In this document: positions 24,826-33,596 of the stretch, one piece after another | How the letters are laid out: each line of letters starts with the position of its first letter | Position numbering within the stretch: position 1 is the stretch's first letter | DNA from: an uncultured Brachyspira sp. | GTDB lineage: Bacteria > Spirochaetota > Brachyspiria > Brachyspirales > Brachyspiraceae | NCBI GenBank assembly: GCA_944392715.1 | Contig: CALXXQ010000130.1 | Location: 1 to 35,154 of the forward strand | Length of the DNA stretch: 35,154 bases | Reading direction: 5' to 3' | Made by a program: the position numbers and the translations under genes | The notes under the pieces: model-generated | Seen by the model: the letters and a program-made list of their open reading frames with translations, nothing else | What the model was told of the DNA's origin: nothing | Databases searched by the model: none

Positions 24826-24974
24826 ACGAGTAATTTTTTATTGATAAATAAAGGTTTTTTAGCAAAAACTTTTTTATATATAAATAAAAAAGCTTTGAAT
24901 GCAGGACGCGATGCTGTGAAAGATTTAGTTTCTTAATTTTTTAATTAAAAAGTTTAAAATAAAAAACTACGAGT

Positions 24975-25006
24975 GCCTGCTATTTGAAAAATGGCAGGCT
25001 CTTTTT
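24975..25006 (+). terminator. Terminator, duplicated copy
   Basis: The same hairpin and T-run as at 24794-24825, shifted by 181 bp. The stem is unchanged; the C at 24967 breaks one pair of the outer inverted repeat. It would act as a back-up terminator. Confidence 0.85.
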
Positions 25007-25181
25007 ACGAGTAATTTTTTATTGATAAATAAAGGTTTTTATATAAACTTTTTGTATTCGCCAAAGCCACAAAAAATACATATCTTATTATCAACTAATA
25101 TCATTATAAATGTTGTTTGTATTCTAGTTAATAACATTTATATTTTTAAAAATTATACTCAGTAATAAATATTTTTCTTAA

Positions 25182-25210
25182 TTTACTTTTATATTTTTAT
25201 TTGTTATAAT
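25182..25210 (+). promoter_or_regulatory. Extended -10 promoter placing the transcript start at the ATG
   Basis: TATAAT (25205-25210) preceded by TG in the extended position (25202-25203), with TTTACT (25182-25187) 17 nt upstream. Only 6 nt separate the -10 box from the ATG at 25217, so the mRNA would be leaderless, or translation begins at the second Met codon (25235). Confidence 0.55.
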
Positions 25211-25216
25211 TTCATT

Positions 25217-26126
25217 ATGAGAAATATTAACAGAATGAACGATTACTTTGTGCGTTATCTTTTAGGCTCTATTGGTAATGAAGATATATTAGAAAATATA
25301 GTTAATTGTGTTCTTAGAGATTCTGGTTTTGAAGAAGTTTATAATTTAGAAATTATTAATCCTCATAATCTGCCTGAAAATATTAATTTAAAAGAGTCGG
25401 TTCTTGATGTTAAAGCAATTACTAAAGATAAGAAAAAAAATTATTATAGAAATACAATTATCAGGAAATATAGATTTTGTAAAAAGGATATACTATTATA
25501 TATCAAAAAATATAGTAAGTGAATTAAATGAAAATGAATCTTATGAAATTATTAGTCAGGTAATAAGTATAAATTTTGTTAATTTTAATATGGACTTTGG
25601 AGATGAAGGTAAAGCTCATAGATGTTTTAAGCTTATAGATACTCAAAATCATGATGTATCATTAGACATTATTCAATTGCATATAATAGAAATACCAAGA
25701 TTTATAACAATACTAAATAATTCAAATAAAGATGATATTAAAAGAAATCAAATATTATCTTGGATAGAGTTTTTTACTATTAAAGATTTAGAAAATGTTA
25801 AAGAAAAATTGAAGGAGGTTAACCACATTATGCCTAAAGTAATAGATAAATATGAAAGATTTATATCAAACAAAGAAGAGATGGAAGTTTATAATGCTAG
25901 AGATGCTTTTTTATATGGACAGAGCCTAATGCTTAAAAGAGAGAGAGAAGAAGGTATAAAAGAAGGTATGGAGAGAGGAATAGAGCAAGGAATGGAGAAA
26001 GGTATAGAACATGGTAAAAAAGAACAGCAAATAATTATAGCTAAAAAATTAAAAAAATCAGGTATAGATATAAAAATAATAAGTGAAAATACTGATTTGA
26101 GTATAGAAGAAATAGAGAAATTATAA
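25217..26126 (+). pseudogene. Rpn-family PD-(D/E)XK nuclease / transposase-like gene with a frameshift
   Basis: Two overlapping frames encode one protein of about 302 aa once a single base is removed from the A8 run at 25433-25440. The first frame gives MNDYFVRYLLGSIGNEDILE through ESVLDVKAITKDKKK and then stops at 25522; the second continues IIIEIQLSGNIDFVKRIYYYI to 26126. The nuclease motif is D64 (LDVKA) with E78-x-Q80 (IEIQ), so the shift lies exactly between the two halves of the active site. The C-terminus has the usual Glu/Gly/Lys repeat (EGMERGIEQGMEKGIEHG) and a helical end. Such proteins are linked to recombination-promoting nucleases. It is either a recent pseudogene, a slippage-controlled gene or a sequencing error. 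Confidence 0.82.
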
Positions 26127-26154
26127 AAAGACTTGAATTCAAAATATTCAAGTC
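26125..26154 (-). terminator. Terminator of the small minus-strand ORF
   Basis: On the minus strand GACTTGAAT (26154-26146) pairs perfectly with ATTCAAGTC (26138-26130) around a 7-nt loop, followed by TTTTT (26129-26125). There is no T-run on the plus strand, so it serves minus-strand transcription, ending 18 nt beyond the small ORF. Confidence 0.75.
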
Positions 26155-26172
26155 CCTATAGCAGTTAAATAT

Positions 26173-26334
26173 TTATGAAATAATAATGCATTTATTGTTT
26201 TTGATATTATAGCTTAATATGCTTTTTTTATAGCAGCTTCTGCCTCTTCTTTTTATCTTAATGCATTTATCCTCATAAAGATTATTGCTTAAACATATAA
26301 ATATGAACATCAATATAAATAAAATTTTCTTCAT
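26173..26334 (-). CDS. Small exported peptide or remnant of a secreted protein gene
   Basis: This 53-aa ORF starts MKKILFILMFIFICLSNN, a convincing signal peptide, and continues with a basic tail (CIKIKRRGRSCYKKS). AAGGA lies 7 nt before the ATG, and a minus-strand terminator follows the stop. In another frame the same DNA reads KEEAEAAIKKAY before a stop, which looks like a normal protein C-terminus, so this may be a shrunken, frameshifted lipoprotein or secreted-protein gene. The rest of the 379-base gap 26127-26505 shows nothing else beyond possible promoter sequence. Confidence 0.45.
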   Translation of the reverse strand: MKKILFILMFIFICLSNNLYEDKCIKIKRRGRSCYKKSILSYNIKNNKCIIIS

Positions 26335-26505
26335 TTTACTATCCTTAAAATTATAAAAATGCTCATATACAAAAAATAAATTATTTATTTCATATTAATA
26401 AAACAATTTCTACATGACGATAATAAAATACATGCTTGAAAAAAATTAAAATATTATTATATTTAAAAGAGCAATTAAAATAAAAAAATAATGAGAGGTT
26501 AATAA

Positions 26506-27147
26506 ATGAAGAAAATAGTATTAATAACATCAATGCTCATAATAACTATTAGTTCAAGCCTTATGGCTAAAAGCGGATTTGGAGTTGATTTAACTGTGCC
26601 TTTAGGAGCAGGAATTGGTATTTTTTATGAAGATGGAAAACAAAGTCAAACACTTAAACCAGACGGCGGATTTGAATTCGGTGTATATTTGAGACCTAAT
26701 TATTATTTTGATTTAGCTGTATTATCATTAGGTTTAGCACTAGATTTAGGATATCAAAGAGATGTATTTGCATATAAATCAGATATAAGTAAAGGAAATG
26801 CAACATTTGATAGTTTGAGTGTAGGATTAATGCCTAAAATTGATGTATTATTTTTATCTATAGGAGTTGGAGCTGGTGTAAAATTTCCTCTTGGAGGAGG
26901 AAGTTATTCCAAAGAAAATAGCGGCGGAGAACAAAGATATTCATACTCTTTAAAAGATTTACAAAATCAATATAATAATTTATATATACCATACCTTAAA
27001 GCAACTTTAGATTTTCTTTTATTATATAATTTCACTTTAGGTATTTATATGTCCTATGATTTCCCTGTTATGGAATATAAAGATATTTCTCCAAAAGTAA
27101 AATTAGGAGGATTTGATATAGGCGGACAAATAGGTATAAGATTCTAA
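26506..27147 (+). CDS. Small outer-membrane beta-barrel protein
   Basis: This 213-aa protein has a signal peptide cleaved after about residue 21 (SSSLMA|KSGFG). The mature part shows repeated glycine-rich amphipathic strands (GVDLTVPLGAGIGIFYEDG, FEFGVYLRPNYYF, LSIGVGAGVKFPLGGG, FTLGIYMSYDFPV) and ends GGQIGIRF with a terminal Phe, the barrel-assembly signal. About eight strands fit its size. AGAGG precedes the ATG. It is a single-gene unit with its own terminator. The function is not evident; similar small barrels are common surface proteins in spirochaetes. Confidence 0.8.
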   Translation: MKKIVLITSMLIITISSSLMAKSGFGVDLTVPLGAGIGIFYEDGKQSQTLKPDGGFEFGVYLRPNYYFDLAVLSLGLALDLGYQRDVFAYKSDISKGNATFDSLSVGLMPKIDVLFLSIGVGAGVKFPLGGGSYSKENSGGEQRYSYSLKDLQNQYNNLYIPYLKATLDFLLLYNFTLGIYMSYDFPVMEYKDISPKVKLGGFDIGGQIGIRF

Positions 27148-27172
27148 TAATTTTGTTTTAATGAAAATAATA

Positions 27173-27206
27173 AAAACCATGTCAGATATTCGGCATGGTT
27201 TTTTAT
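27173..27206 (+). terminator. Terminator of the small outer-membrane protein gene
   Basis: AAAACCATGTC (27173-27183) pairs with GGCATGGTTTT (27192-27202) around an 8-nt loop and leads into a T-run. The A-run on its left side could let it stop the convergent cyclase gene as well. Confidence 0.88.
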
Positions 27207-27215
27207 TTATAATTC

Positions 27216-27839
27216 TTATTGATCTATAATAGCATAAGCTCTAACTGGAGATCCTTCGCTTCCTTTTATTTTTAAAGGTGCCGCACTAAAAAAAAATTTC
27301 TTTTGAGATACTTTTTCTAGATTTACCAAATTTTCTATAATGCATATATTATGAGAAAATAAAATATTATGTATTAAATTATTATTTGAAATTGAATCAA
27401 CTGAAGGGGTATCTATTCCTATAGTTTTTATTTTTAAATCTATCAATTTATAAGCAAAACTTTCACTCAAATATGGAAAGTTTTTATAATAGTTTTCTGT
27501 ATTAATATTCTTATGCCAAGAAGTGTTAACAAGGAGTATATCGCATTCTTTTATTATATTAAAATCAAAATTATCATCAAAATTTATTTTATTTTCTTTA
27601 TCAGGAATTATGTCAATACAATATGCATTTCCAATAAAATAATTCAAATCTATATTTTCTGCAGAAGGCTTGTTATTTATACAATGAAGAGGAGTATCAA
27701 TATGTGTTGCTGTATGAACGCACATAGATATATTTGTAATATTAAAATATTCATAATTTTCAGCTGAAACTTTGACATCAATATCATCTGGATAATGAGG
27801 CATATTATTATATATTTCAGCTGAAAGATCTATTATCAT
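27216..27839 (-). CDS. Cyclase / kynurenine formamidase family metal-dependent hydrolase
   Basis: This 207-aa protein begins with the family N-terminus IDLSAEIYNNMPHYPDD and has the metal-binding motif HTATHIDTPLH (42-52), where most relatives have HxGTHxDxPxH; the Gly is Ala here. IGIDTPSVDS and AAPLKIKGSEGSPVRAYAI near the C-terminus are also typical. Members hydrolyse N-formylkynurenine or other amides and esters; the substrate here is unknown. It starts 8 nt after the PIN-TRAM gene without a clear ribosome-binding site, so translation is probably coupled. Confidence 0.87.
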   Translation of the reverse strand: MIIDLSAEIYNNMPHYPDDIDVKVSAENYEYFNITNISMCVHTATHIDTPLHCINNKPSAENIDLNYFIGNAYCIDIIPDKENKINFDDNFDFNIIKECDILLVNTSWHKNINTENYYKNFPYLSESFAYKLIDLKIKTIGIDTPSVDSISNNNLIHNILFSHNICIIENLVNLEKVSQKKFFFSAAPLKIKGSEGSPVRAYAIIDQ

Positions 27840-27847
27840 ATTATTTT

Positions 27848-28861
27848 TTAATTTTGTTTATTGTTATTATTATCATGTCTTTTTTTATTATTATTATTAG
27901 GTTTAGAAGAAGCTAAAGATGCAAATATCACCCTTCCAGCCTCTTTAGGAAGTACATTATCTATTTCTATTTCAACATTCTTTCCTATCAAATGCTTAGC
28001 ATTATCAACTACTATCATTGTACCGTCTTCCAAATATCCCAAAGCCTGTTTATCTTTTCCTTCTCTTATCAAATCTATATTTATAGTCTCACCAGGTAAA
28101 ACAACCACATGAAGAGAATTAGCTAAATCATTAATATTAAGTATATCAACTTCATGTATAGAAGCTACTTTCATCAAATTAAAATCATTTGTAACAACTT
28201 TAGCATCCATCTTCTTTGCAAGCTCAATTAATTTTAAATCAACTTCTTTTATATTAGGAAAATCTATATCAGTAATTGAAAGAAGTATATTTTTGGATAA
28301 TTTCATTTTATTTAAAATCTCTAAAGCTCTTCTTCCTCTTATTCTCTTTTGAGGGTCTCTGGCATCACTTAAAAATTGTATTTCTTTAATTACAAATTCA
28401 GGAAGAATAAGAAGTCCGTCAAAAAATTTCTTTTCGGCTATATCATATATTCTTCCATCTACTATAACAGAAGTATCTAATATTTTAGCTGTTTTTGTTT
28501 TATCTGTTTTAGTAAGCTTAAGCATATTTGATATATTTGGTATAAAAGCAGCTATTATTCCAAAAGTTAAATATCCTTCTATAAAAAGAATAATTAATTT
28601 TTCATTTACAGATAATGATATACCTATAACATCAATAGTAGTTATAGTTAAAAGTACTGTAATTAATGTTAAAAAAAATGATATAAAAAAAGCTAATGTG
28701 ATTTTGGAAGATTTTTTTCTTATAAGTAAAAACTCAAATAAAAATATAAATGCAGCACTAATTATAAATATTGTTAATGTTTTATAATTAAATATATCCA
28801 GTATAAAATAATCCAAAGCTAGTACTATACAAGATAGTACAAAATAAACAATTCTCCACAT
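27848..28861 (-). CDS. Membrane-anchored PIN-TRAM domain protein (YacL family)
   Basis: This 337-aa protein has four membrane segments in residues 4-112, then a PIN nuclease domain (about 125-250) with acidic residues in LDTSVIVDGRI (D129, D135), E160 and the TND motif (D226), then a TRAM domain with VVVLPGETINIDLIREGKD-like start and QALGYLEDGTMIVV (about 252-313), a putative RNA-binding fold. The tail is Asn/Lys-rich (NNNNKKRHDNNNNKQN). AAGGGG precedes the ATG by 6 nt. YacL-like genes are often beside carD, as here. RNA processing at the membrane is plausible but unproven. Confidence 0.9.
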   Translation of the reverse strand: MWRIVYFVLSCIVLALDYFILDIFNYKTLTIFIISAAFIFLFEFLLIRKKSSKITLAFFISFFLTLITVLLTITTIDVIGISLSVNEKLIILFIEGYLTFGIIAAFIPNISNMLKLTKTDKTKTAKILDTSVIVDGRIYDIAEKKFFDGLLILPEFVIKEIQFLSDARDPQKRIRGRRALEILNKMKLSKNILLSITDIDFPNIKEVDLKLIELAKKMDAKVVTNDFNLMKVASIHEVDILNINDLANSLHVVVLPGETINIDLIREGKDKQALGYLEDGTMIVVDNAKHLIGKNVEIEIDNVLPKEAGRVIFASLASSKPNNNNKKRHDNNNNKQN

Positions 28862-28937
28862 AATTTCCCCTTAATTTTACTAATATTATATATATTATTT
28901 TTTAATGGAATAAACTTAAGAATAAATTAGATAAGCA

Positions 28938-29528
28938 TTATTCTTTGGCAGTATCTTTTTTCTTTTTTTTTGTGCTTTTTAAAGTTTCTTTTTCATCTTT
29001 CATCATAGTTTTTTCTTTTTCCAATGGCTTAGTTTTAAATTTTTTTGCAGATTTTTCTAAAGCATTCGATACTATATCTTCAATTTCATCTTTATCTTTT
29101 TTTAATGCTATACTAATCTCATTAACTATAAACATATAAGCCTTTTCATATAAACGTTTTTCACTAGCAGAAAGTTCTTTTAATTTATTTCTAGTGAATA
29201 AACTCCTTGCTACTTCTATTGTATCTTTAATATCTCCGCTTCTAAGCTTCTCCTCATTTTCCTGATATCTTATCTTCCAATTATTTTCTATATCATGAGG
29301 TTTGGTTTGTAATATATTTAAAAGATTATCAGCTTCTGCCTTTGATATTATCTTTCTTATGCGATATTCTTTAACCCTATTTATAGGTACTTTCAATGTA
29401 ATATTTTCACTTTCACATTCTAAAACATAACATTCCACTAAATTAGAATTAACTTTGTTATCCGATATTCCTACAACTTTACATATTCCATACATAGGAT
29501 ATACAACATAAGTATTCAATTTATACAT
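28938..29528 (-). CDS. carD: CarD/CdnL-family transcription regulator
   Basis: This 196-aa protein begins MYKLNTYVVYPMYGICKVVGI, the RNA-polymerase-interacting Tudor-like domain of CarD/CdnL/TRCF proteins. LKVPINRVKEYRIRKIIS follows, then an all-helical DNA-binding domain (about 70-155) with NWKIRYQENEEKLRSGD and SEKRLYEKAYMFI. The last 35 residues are Lys/Glu-rich and likely disordered. CarD stabilises open promoter complexes, mainly at rRNA and housekeeping promoters. It leads the carD, PIN-TRAM, cyclase group on this strand; AAAGG is 5 nt before the ATG. Confidence 0.92.
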   Translation of the reverse strand: MYKLNTYVVYPMYGICKVVGISDNKVNSNLVECYVLECESENITLKVPINRVKEYRIRKIISKAEADNLLNILQTKPHDIENNWKIRYQENEEKLRSGDIKDTIEVARSLFTRNKLKELSASEKRLYEKAYMFIVNEISIALKKDKDEIEDIVSNALEKSAKKFKTKPLEKEKTMMKDEKETLKSTKKKKKDTAKE

Positions 29529-29593
29529 ATTAGCCTTTCTTATATAAATAGTTAATTATTTATTCTACAAAATATAATAATATACCTCCGATT

Positions 29594-29621
29594 ATTATAT
29601 ATTAAAAATATAAAAAATCAA
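29594..29621 (-). promoter_or_regulatory. Promoter of carD
   Basis: On the minus strand TTGATT (29621-29616) and TATAAT (29599-29594) are 16 nt apart. Transcription would begin near 29587. A perfect GGAGG at 29588-29584 lies at the 5' end of this transcript, 56 nt before carD, with no obvious start codon after it. Confidence 0.6.
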
Positions 29622-29717
29622 GTATTTCGTACAGCATTAAAAGTCTTATATGTATTATAAAAAACTATAAGTATATGATAATATCAAAATTTAAATATAA
29701 TTTAATAAATATATTGC

Positions 29718-29745
29718 TTGCTATATTATAAATATATAGTATACT
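29718..29745 (+). promoter_or_regulatory. Promoter of the MATE gene
   Basis: TTGCTA (29718-29723) and TATACT (29740-29745) are 16 nt apart. Transcription would begin near 29752, immediately before the Shine-Dalgarno GGAGG at 29755-29759. Confidence 0.5.
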
Positions 29746-29767
29746 ATGTATTATGGAGGTACTAACA

Positions 29768-31165
29768 ATGACGGATAAAAAAATAGATTTATTTGAAAAT
29801 TACCCTGTCTCAAAAGCTCTAATAACGCTAGCACTTCCTACAATACTTGGAATGTTAGTAAATGTTTTTTATAATATGGTAGATACTTTTTTTGTAGGAC
29901 AAACTGGTGATCCTAATCAGGTTGCTGCTGTATCTTTATGTATGCCTATATATTTACTTCTTATGGCTTTTGGTAATATATTTGGAATAGGAGGAGGTTC
30001 ATATATATCAAGGAAATTAGGTTCTAAAGATTATGAATCTGTAAAAAAGATATCTTCATTTTCATTTTATGCAAGCATCATAGTTGGATTTATTTCTATG
30101 GCTATGTATTTGATATTTATGAAAGATATATTAAAAATTTCAGGAGCAAGTCAGAACACTTATCAATTTTCTAAAGATTATTTAATAATAGTTGCATTTG
30201 GAGCTCCTTTTGTAGTTAATCAAATGGCTATGGGACAAATTGTAAGATCTGAAGGTTCTTCAAAAGAAGCTATGATAGGTATGATGATTGGTACTATAGT
30301 TAATATCATATTAGATCCTATAATGATTCTTTATATGAATATGGGTGTTACTGGTGCTGCACTTGCCACTATAATAGGAAATGCTTGTTCTACTATATAT
30401 TATATATATCATATATTGAGAAAAAAATCTTTCCTATCAATACATTTAAAAGATTTTTCTTTACACAAAGATATACTCTCAAATGTATTTTCTATAGGAA
30501 TACCTGTTTCTATAAATAATATACTTATGAGTGCTTCAAATATACTTATTAATAATTTAGCCGCTGGATACAGTGATAATGCAGTAGCAGGACTTGGGGT
30601 AGCTCAGAGAATATTTACTTTAGTAATATTAGTATTTATAGGTCTTTCTCAAGGTCTTCAGCCTTTTGTAGGATATAATTTTGCTTCAAAAAATTATAAA
30701 AGAATGAATGCCGCTATTAAAATATCATGCATTGTAAGTGTGATAATAGGTTTTTTACTTTTAGGATTATCTTTAATATTTGGAAGATTAGCAGTAGCTG
30801 TATTTATTAATAATGAAGAAGTAATTGATTATGGAGTAAAATTTCTTGTAGCAAGTTATTCAATAGCTCCTATAGTAGGATTTCAATTTGTATTTATGTC
30901 CACATTCCAGGCATTAGGAAAATCTCTTCCTTCTCTAATATTATCAATAAGCAGACAAGGAATAGCATTTATACCTACTATACTTATAGGAACTAAATTA
31001 TTTGGAATAAAAGGTATTATATGGTCACAGCCTATAGCTGATGTAGTTACTGTTTTAATAGCAACAATTATGTACATCTATATTTACAGAAAAATGAAAA
31101 GAGAAGCTATAAAAGAAGAAAATAATGAAAACGGTAATTCAGAACCTGTTTATATTAATGTATGA
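29768..31165 (+). CDS. MATE-family multidrug efflux transporter
   Basis: This 465-aa inner-membrane protein has about 12 membrane helices in two similar halves. The N-terminus MTDKKIDLFENYPVSKALITL followed by ALPTILGMLVNVFYNMVDTFFVG is typical of the MATE efflux (DinF/NorM-like) family, with GAALATIIGN near 200 and GLGVAQRIFTLVI in the second half. Such proteins export cationic drugs or metabolites using Na+ or H+. The start is ATG 29768 because GGAGG at 29755-29759 lies 8 nt upstream; the ATG at 29753 overlaps that motif. It is a single-gene unit. Confidence 0.92.
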   Translation: MTDKKIDLFENYPVSKALITLALPTILGMLVNVFYNMVDTFFVGQTGDPNQVAAVSLCMPIYLLLMAFGNIFGIGGGSYISRKLGSKDYESVKKISSFSFYASIIVGFISMAMYLIFMKDILKISGASQNTYQFSKDYLIIVAFGAPFVVNQMAMGQIVRSEGSSKEAMIGMMIGTIVNIILDPIMILYMNMGVTGAALATIIGNACSTIYYIYHILRKKSFLSIHLKDFSLHKDILSNVFSIGIPVSINNILMSASNILINNLAAGYSDNAVAGLGVAQRIFTLVILVFIGLSQGLQPFVGYNFASKNYKRMNAAIKISCIVSVIIGFLLLGLSLIFGRLAVAVFINNEEVIDYGVKFLVASYSIAPIVGFQFVFMSTFQALGKSLPSLILSISRQGIAFIPTILIGTKLFGIKGIIWSQPIADVVTVLIATIMYIYIYRKMKREAIKEENNENGNSEPVYINV

Positions 31166-31202
31166 ATAATATACAAATTTAATAAATAATATATCCTTAA
31201 TC

Positions 31203-31236
31203 GACATGCATTTGTGTAGGTGCATGTCTTTTATTT
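31203..31236 (+). terminator. Terminator of the MATE gene
   Basis: GACATGCA (31203-31210) pairs with TGCATGTC (31221-31228) around a 10-nt loop, followed by TTTTATTTTA. Confidence 0.87.
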
Positions 31237-31320
31237 TATATAAACCATAATTCTAATAAAAACATTTAAAAGATTTATTCTATATGTTATAATTATTAAA
31301 AATTAAATGGAAATTAAAAA

Positions 31321-32265
31321 ATGCAGGAATTCAAACTCATACAAAAAATAAAAGAATTAACTCAAAATAATAATACTAATAATTTAAATATAGGCGATGA
31401 TTGTGCTGTTATAAAAGATATAAGTAATGATAAAGATGTTCTAGTAACAACTGATATATTAGTAGAAAATATTCATTTTTCTTTGAAATATTATTCTTTT
31501 TATGATATAGGATATAAATCAGCTCAGGCAAATATAAGCGATATTATATGTAAAGGGGCTTATCCAAAAAATGTATTTATCTCTCTTTCAATACCTAAAA
31601 AAATAAATGAAGAAAATATATTAGAATGGTATAAAGGTTTTTTAGATGCATGCCAGCCATATAATATAGAAATTTCAGGAGGAGATACTACATCTTCAAA
31701 TGATTATTTTTTTATTTCCATAACATTGATAGGAACTATAGAAAAAAATAAAGCTGTATTAAGAAGAAATGCAGAAATTGATGATAATGTTTATGTTCTT
31801 GGTTTTGTTGGAGAAAGCGATTTAGGACTTAAAAAACTTTTATCTGGAAATTATGATTATAATGATAAAAGTGTACAATCACATTTAAGACCAAAACTTT
31901 TTTTTGATAAATGGAATAAGATATTAAATCAATATAAAATAAACTCTTCTATAGATATAAGCGATGGGCTTCTTCAAGATGCTTCTCATATTGCTGAAGA
32001 ATCAAATAAAACTATAGAAATATATGAGTCTTCTAATTGGAATTTAGTAAATAGATTTTTTACAGATAATAAAGAAATATTAAAATCTATTCTTACAGGC
32101 GGAGAAGATTATGCTGTAATATTCACAAGCAAAGACAATATACCAGAAGAAATGAATTTAATAAAAATAGGAAAAGTAAAAGAATATTCAAACACATATA
32201 TAAAATTCTTTGACTTAAATAATAAAGAAATTCACTTTAATTCATTAGGTTTTGTTCATTCCTAA
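31321..32265 (+). CDS. thiL: Thiamine-monophosphate kinase
   Basis: ThiL phosphorylates thiamine monophosphate to the active cofactor thiamine diphosphate in the cytoplasm. The 314-aa protein shows IGDDCAVI (24-31), VTTDILVENIHF, a SAQANISDI segment in place of the usual A-N-x-SD, ISGGDTT and the later SIDISDGLLQDASHI and TGGEDYAV motifs, all hallmarks of the ThiL/PurM-like fold. GGAA lies about 9 nt before the ATG. It stands alone, with no other thiamine genes and no TPP riboswitch seen upstream. The thiamine-dependent oxidoreductase at 22163-24755 would use its product. Confidence 0.93.
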   Translation: MQEFKLIQKIKELTQNNNTNNLNIGDDCAVIKDISNDKDVLVTTDILVENIHFSLKYYSFYDIGYKSAQANISDIICKGAYPKNVFISLSIPKKINEENILEWYKGFLDACQPYNIEISGGDTTSSNDYFFISITLIGTIEKNKAVLRRNAEIDDNVYVLGFVGESDLGLKKLLSGNYDYNDKSVQSHLRPKLFFDKWNKILNQYKINSSIDISDGLLQDASHIAEESNKTIEIYESSNWNLVNRFFTDNKEILKSILTGGEDYAVIFTSKDNIPEEMNLIKIGKVKEYSNTYIKFFDLNNKEIHFNSLGFVHS

Positions 32266-32298
32266 TATATAATAATTTAAATATAAATTACTTTTTAC

Positions 32299-32337
32299 TT
32301 GTAAATTCAATTTTTATTTACTATACTATAGTATAAT
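32299..32337 (+). promoter_or_regulatory. Promoter of the thiolase gene with palindrome
   Basis: TTGTAA (32299-32304) and TATACT (32322-32327) are 17 nt apart; a second -10-like TATAAT lies at 32332-32337. A perfect 14-bp palindrome, TATACTATAGTATA (32322-32335), covers the -10 box and could be an operator. Confidence 0.55.
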
Positions 32338-32396
32338 AGCGTACATATTAAAAATCACTTTACAATAAAAACAATTATTTTAAGGAGAACAAAACT

Positions 32397-33572
32397 ATGA
32401 GAGAAATAGTTATAGCAAGTGCTGTTAGAACACCTGTAGGTAAATTCTTGGGATCTTTTTCTAATGTATCAGCCGTTGAATTAGGTACTATAGCAGTAAA
32501 AGAAGCTTTAAAAAGAGCAAATATAAAACCTGAACAGGTTGATGAAACTTATTTCGGCTGTGTTATACAATCAGCACTTCTTCCTAATGTTGCAAGACAA
32601 GTTTCTATTAATGCAGGAATACCAGTAGAAAAACCAGCATTAACTATAAATATATTATGCGGTTCTGGACTTAGAGCTGTATCTATGGCTGCTCAAATGA
32701 TTAAAGCTGGAGATGCTGATGTAGTAGTTGCTGGAGGTACTGAAAATATGAGTATGGCTCCATATACTGCTTCTGCTATGAGAATGGGTGCTAGAATGGG
32801 AGAAACTAAAATGCAGGATACTCTTCTTAATGATGCTCTTATTTGTGCTTTTGAACATTATCATATGGGTGTTACTGCTGAAAAAAATGAAGAAAAATGG
32901 GGTATTACTAGACAAGAGCAAGATGAGTTTGCTTGCAGAAGTCAGAACAGAGCTGAAGCTGCTGTAAAAAGCGGAAGATTCAAAGATGAAATAGTACCTG
33001 TTACTATCAAAACTAGAAAAGGTGAAGTAGTAGTTGATACTGATGAGCACCCTACTTTCGGTACTACTATGGAAACTTTGGCTAAATTAAAACCTGCTTT
33101 CAAAAAAGATGGTACTGTTACAGCTGGTAATGCTTCTGGTATTAATGATGCCGCTGCTGCTGTTGTACTTATGACTAAAGAGAAAGCTGATGAACTTGGA
33201 ATTAAACCTATGGCTAAAGTTTTGGGTTATGCTACTTGCGGTGTTGAACCTAGAATAATGGGTATAGGACCTATAGAAGCTAGCAGAAAGGCTTTGAAAA
33301 TGGCTAATCTTACAGTTGAAGATATGGACTTAATAGAAAGTAATGAAGCTTTTGCTGCTCAGTCTATTGCTGTTGCTCGTGAATTAAAATTCAATATGGA
33401 TATAGTTAATGTTAATGGAGGAGCTATTGCTATAGGACACCCTATAGGAGCTTCTGGTGCTAGAATACTTACTACACTTTTATATGAAATGAAAAAACGC
33501 GGTTCTAAAAAAGGACTTGCTACTCTTTGTATAGGCGGCGGTATGGGTACTGCTTTAGTTGTTGAAATGTAA
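32397..33572 (+). CDS. Acetyl-CoA C-acetyltransferase (thiolase)
   Basis: This 391-aa thiolase joins two acetyl-CoA to acetoacetyl-CoA or does the reverse. The nucleophile Cys88 is in [10 protein letters not shown], His348 in [10 protein letters not shown] and the second active-site Cys378 in CIGGGMG, numbering that matches biosynthetic thiolases exactly; NEAFAAQ is also present. AAGGAG precedes the ATG. Codon use is richer in G/C than its neighbours, consistent with strong expression. It stands alone with its own promoter and terminator, so the next pathway enzymes (butyrate or acetoacetate routes) are elsewhere. Confidence 0.95.
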   Translation: MREIVIASAVRTPVGKFLGSFSNVSAVELGTIAVKEALKRANIKPEQVDETYFGCVIQSALLPNVARQVSINAGIPVEKPALTINILCGSGLRAVSMAAQMIKAGDADVVVAGGTENMSMAPYTASAMRMGARMGETKMQDTLLNDALICAFEHYHMGVTAEKNEEKWGITRQEQDEFACRSQNRAEAAVKSGRFKDEIVPVTIKTRKGEVVVDTDEHPTFGTTMETLAKLKPAFKKDGTVTAGNASGINDAAAAVVLMTKEKADELGIKPMAKVLGYATCGVEPRIMGIGPIEASRKALKMANLTVEDMDLIESNEAFAAQSIAVARELKFNMDIVNVNGGAIAIGHPIGASGARILTTLLYEMKKRGSKKGLATLCIGGGMGTALVVEM

Positions 33573-33596
33573 TCTCGCTATATAGTATAAAGTTTG

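Larger units (their letters stand above)
24706..25040 (+). repeat. Tandem duplication of the gamma-subunit 3' end and its terminator
   Basis: Positions 24706-24859 recur at 24887-25040, 154 bp with a period of 181 bp and two differences (A24716/G24897 and T24786/C24967). Each copy holds the last codons of the gamma subunit, its stop and a terminator. A 27-bp spacer (24860-24886) joins them. With the following 25041-25216, in which I see only a promoter, this explains the 461-bp gap before the next gene. Confidence 0.93.

Noticed and set aside
24706..25040. Insertion sequence or phage attachment site at the duplicated gene end
   Set aside because: No transposase, integrase or terminal inverted repeat is present; the pattern is a plain tandem duplication.
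31237..31320. TPP riboswitch before thiL
   Set aside because: The leader is short and A/T-rich with none of the conserved CUGAGA or ACCUGA elements.
32655..33050. Minus-strand 131-aa open frame rich in Ser and His
   Set aside because: It is antisense to the thiolase and its composition reflects the codon use of that gene.
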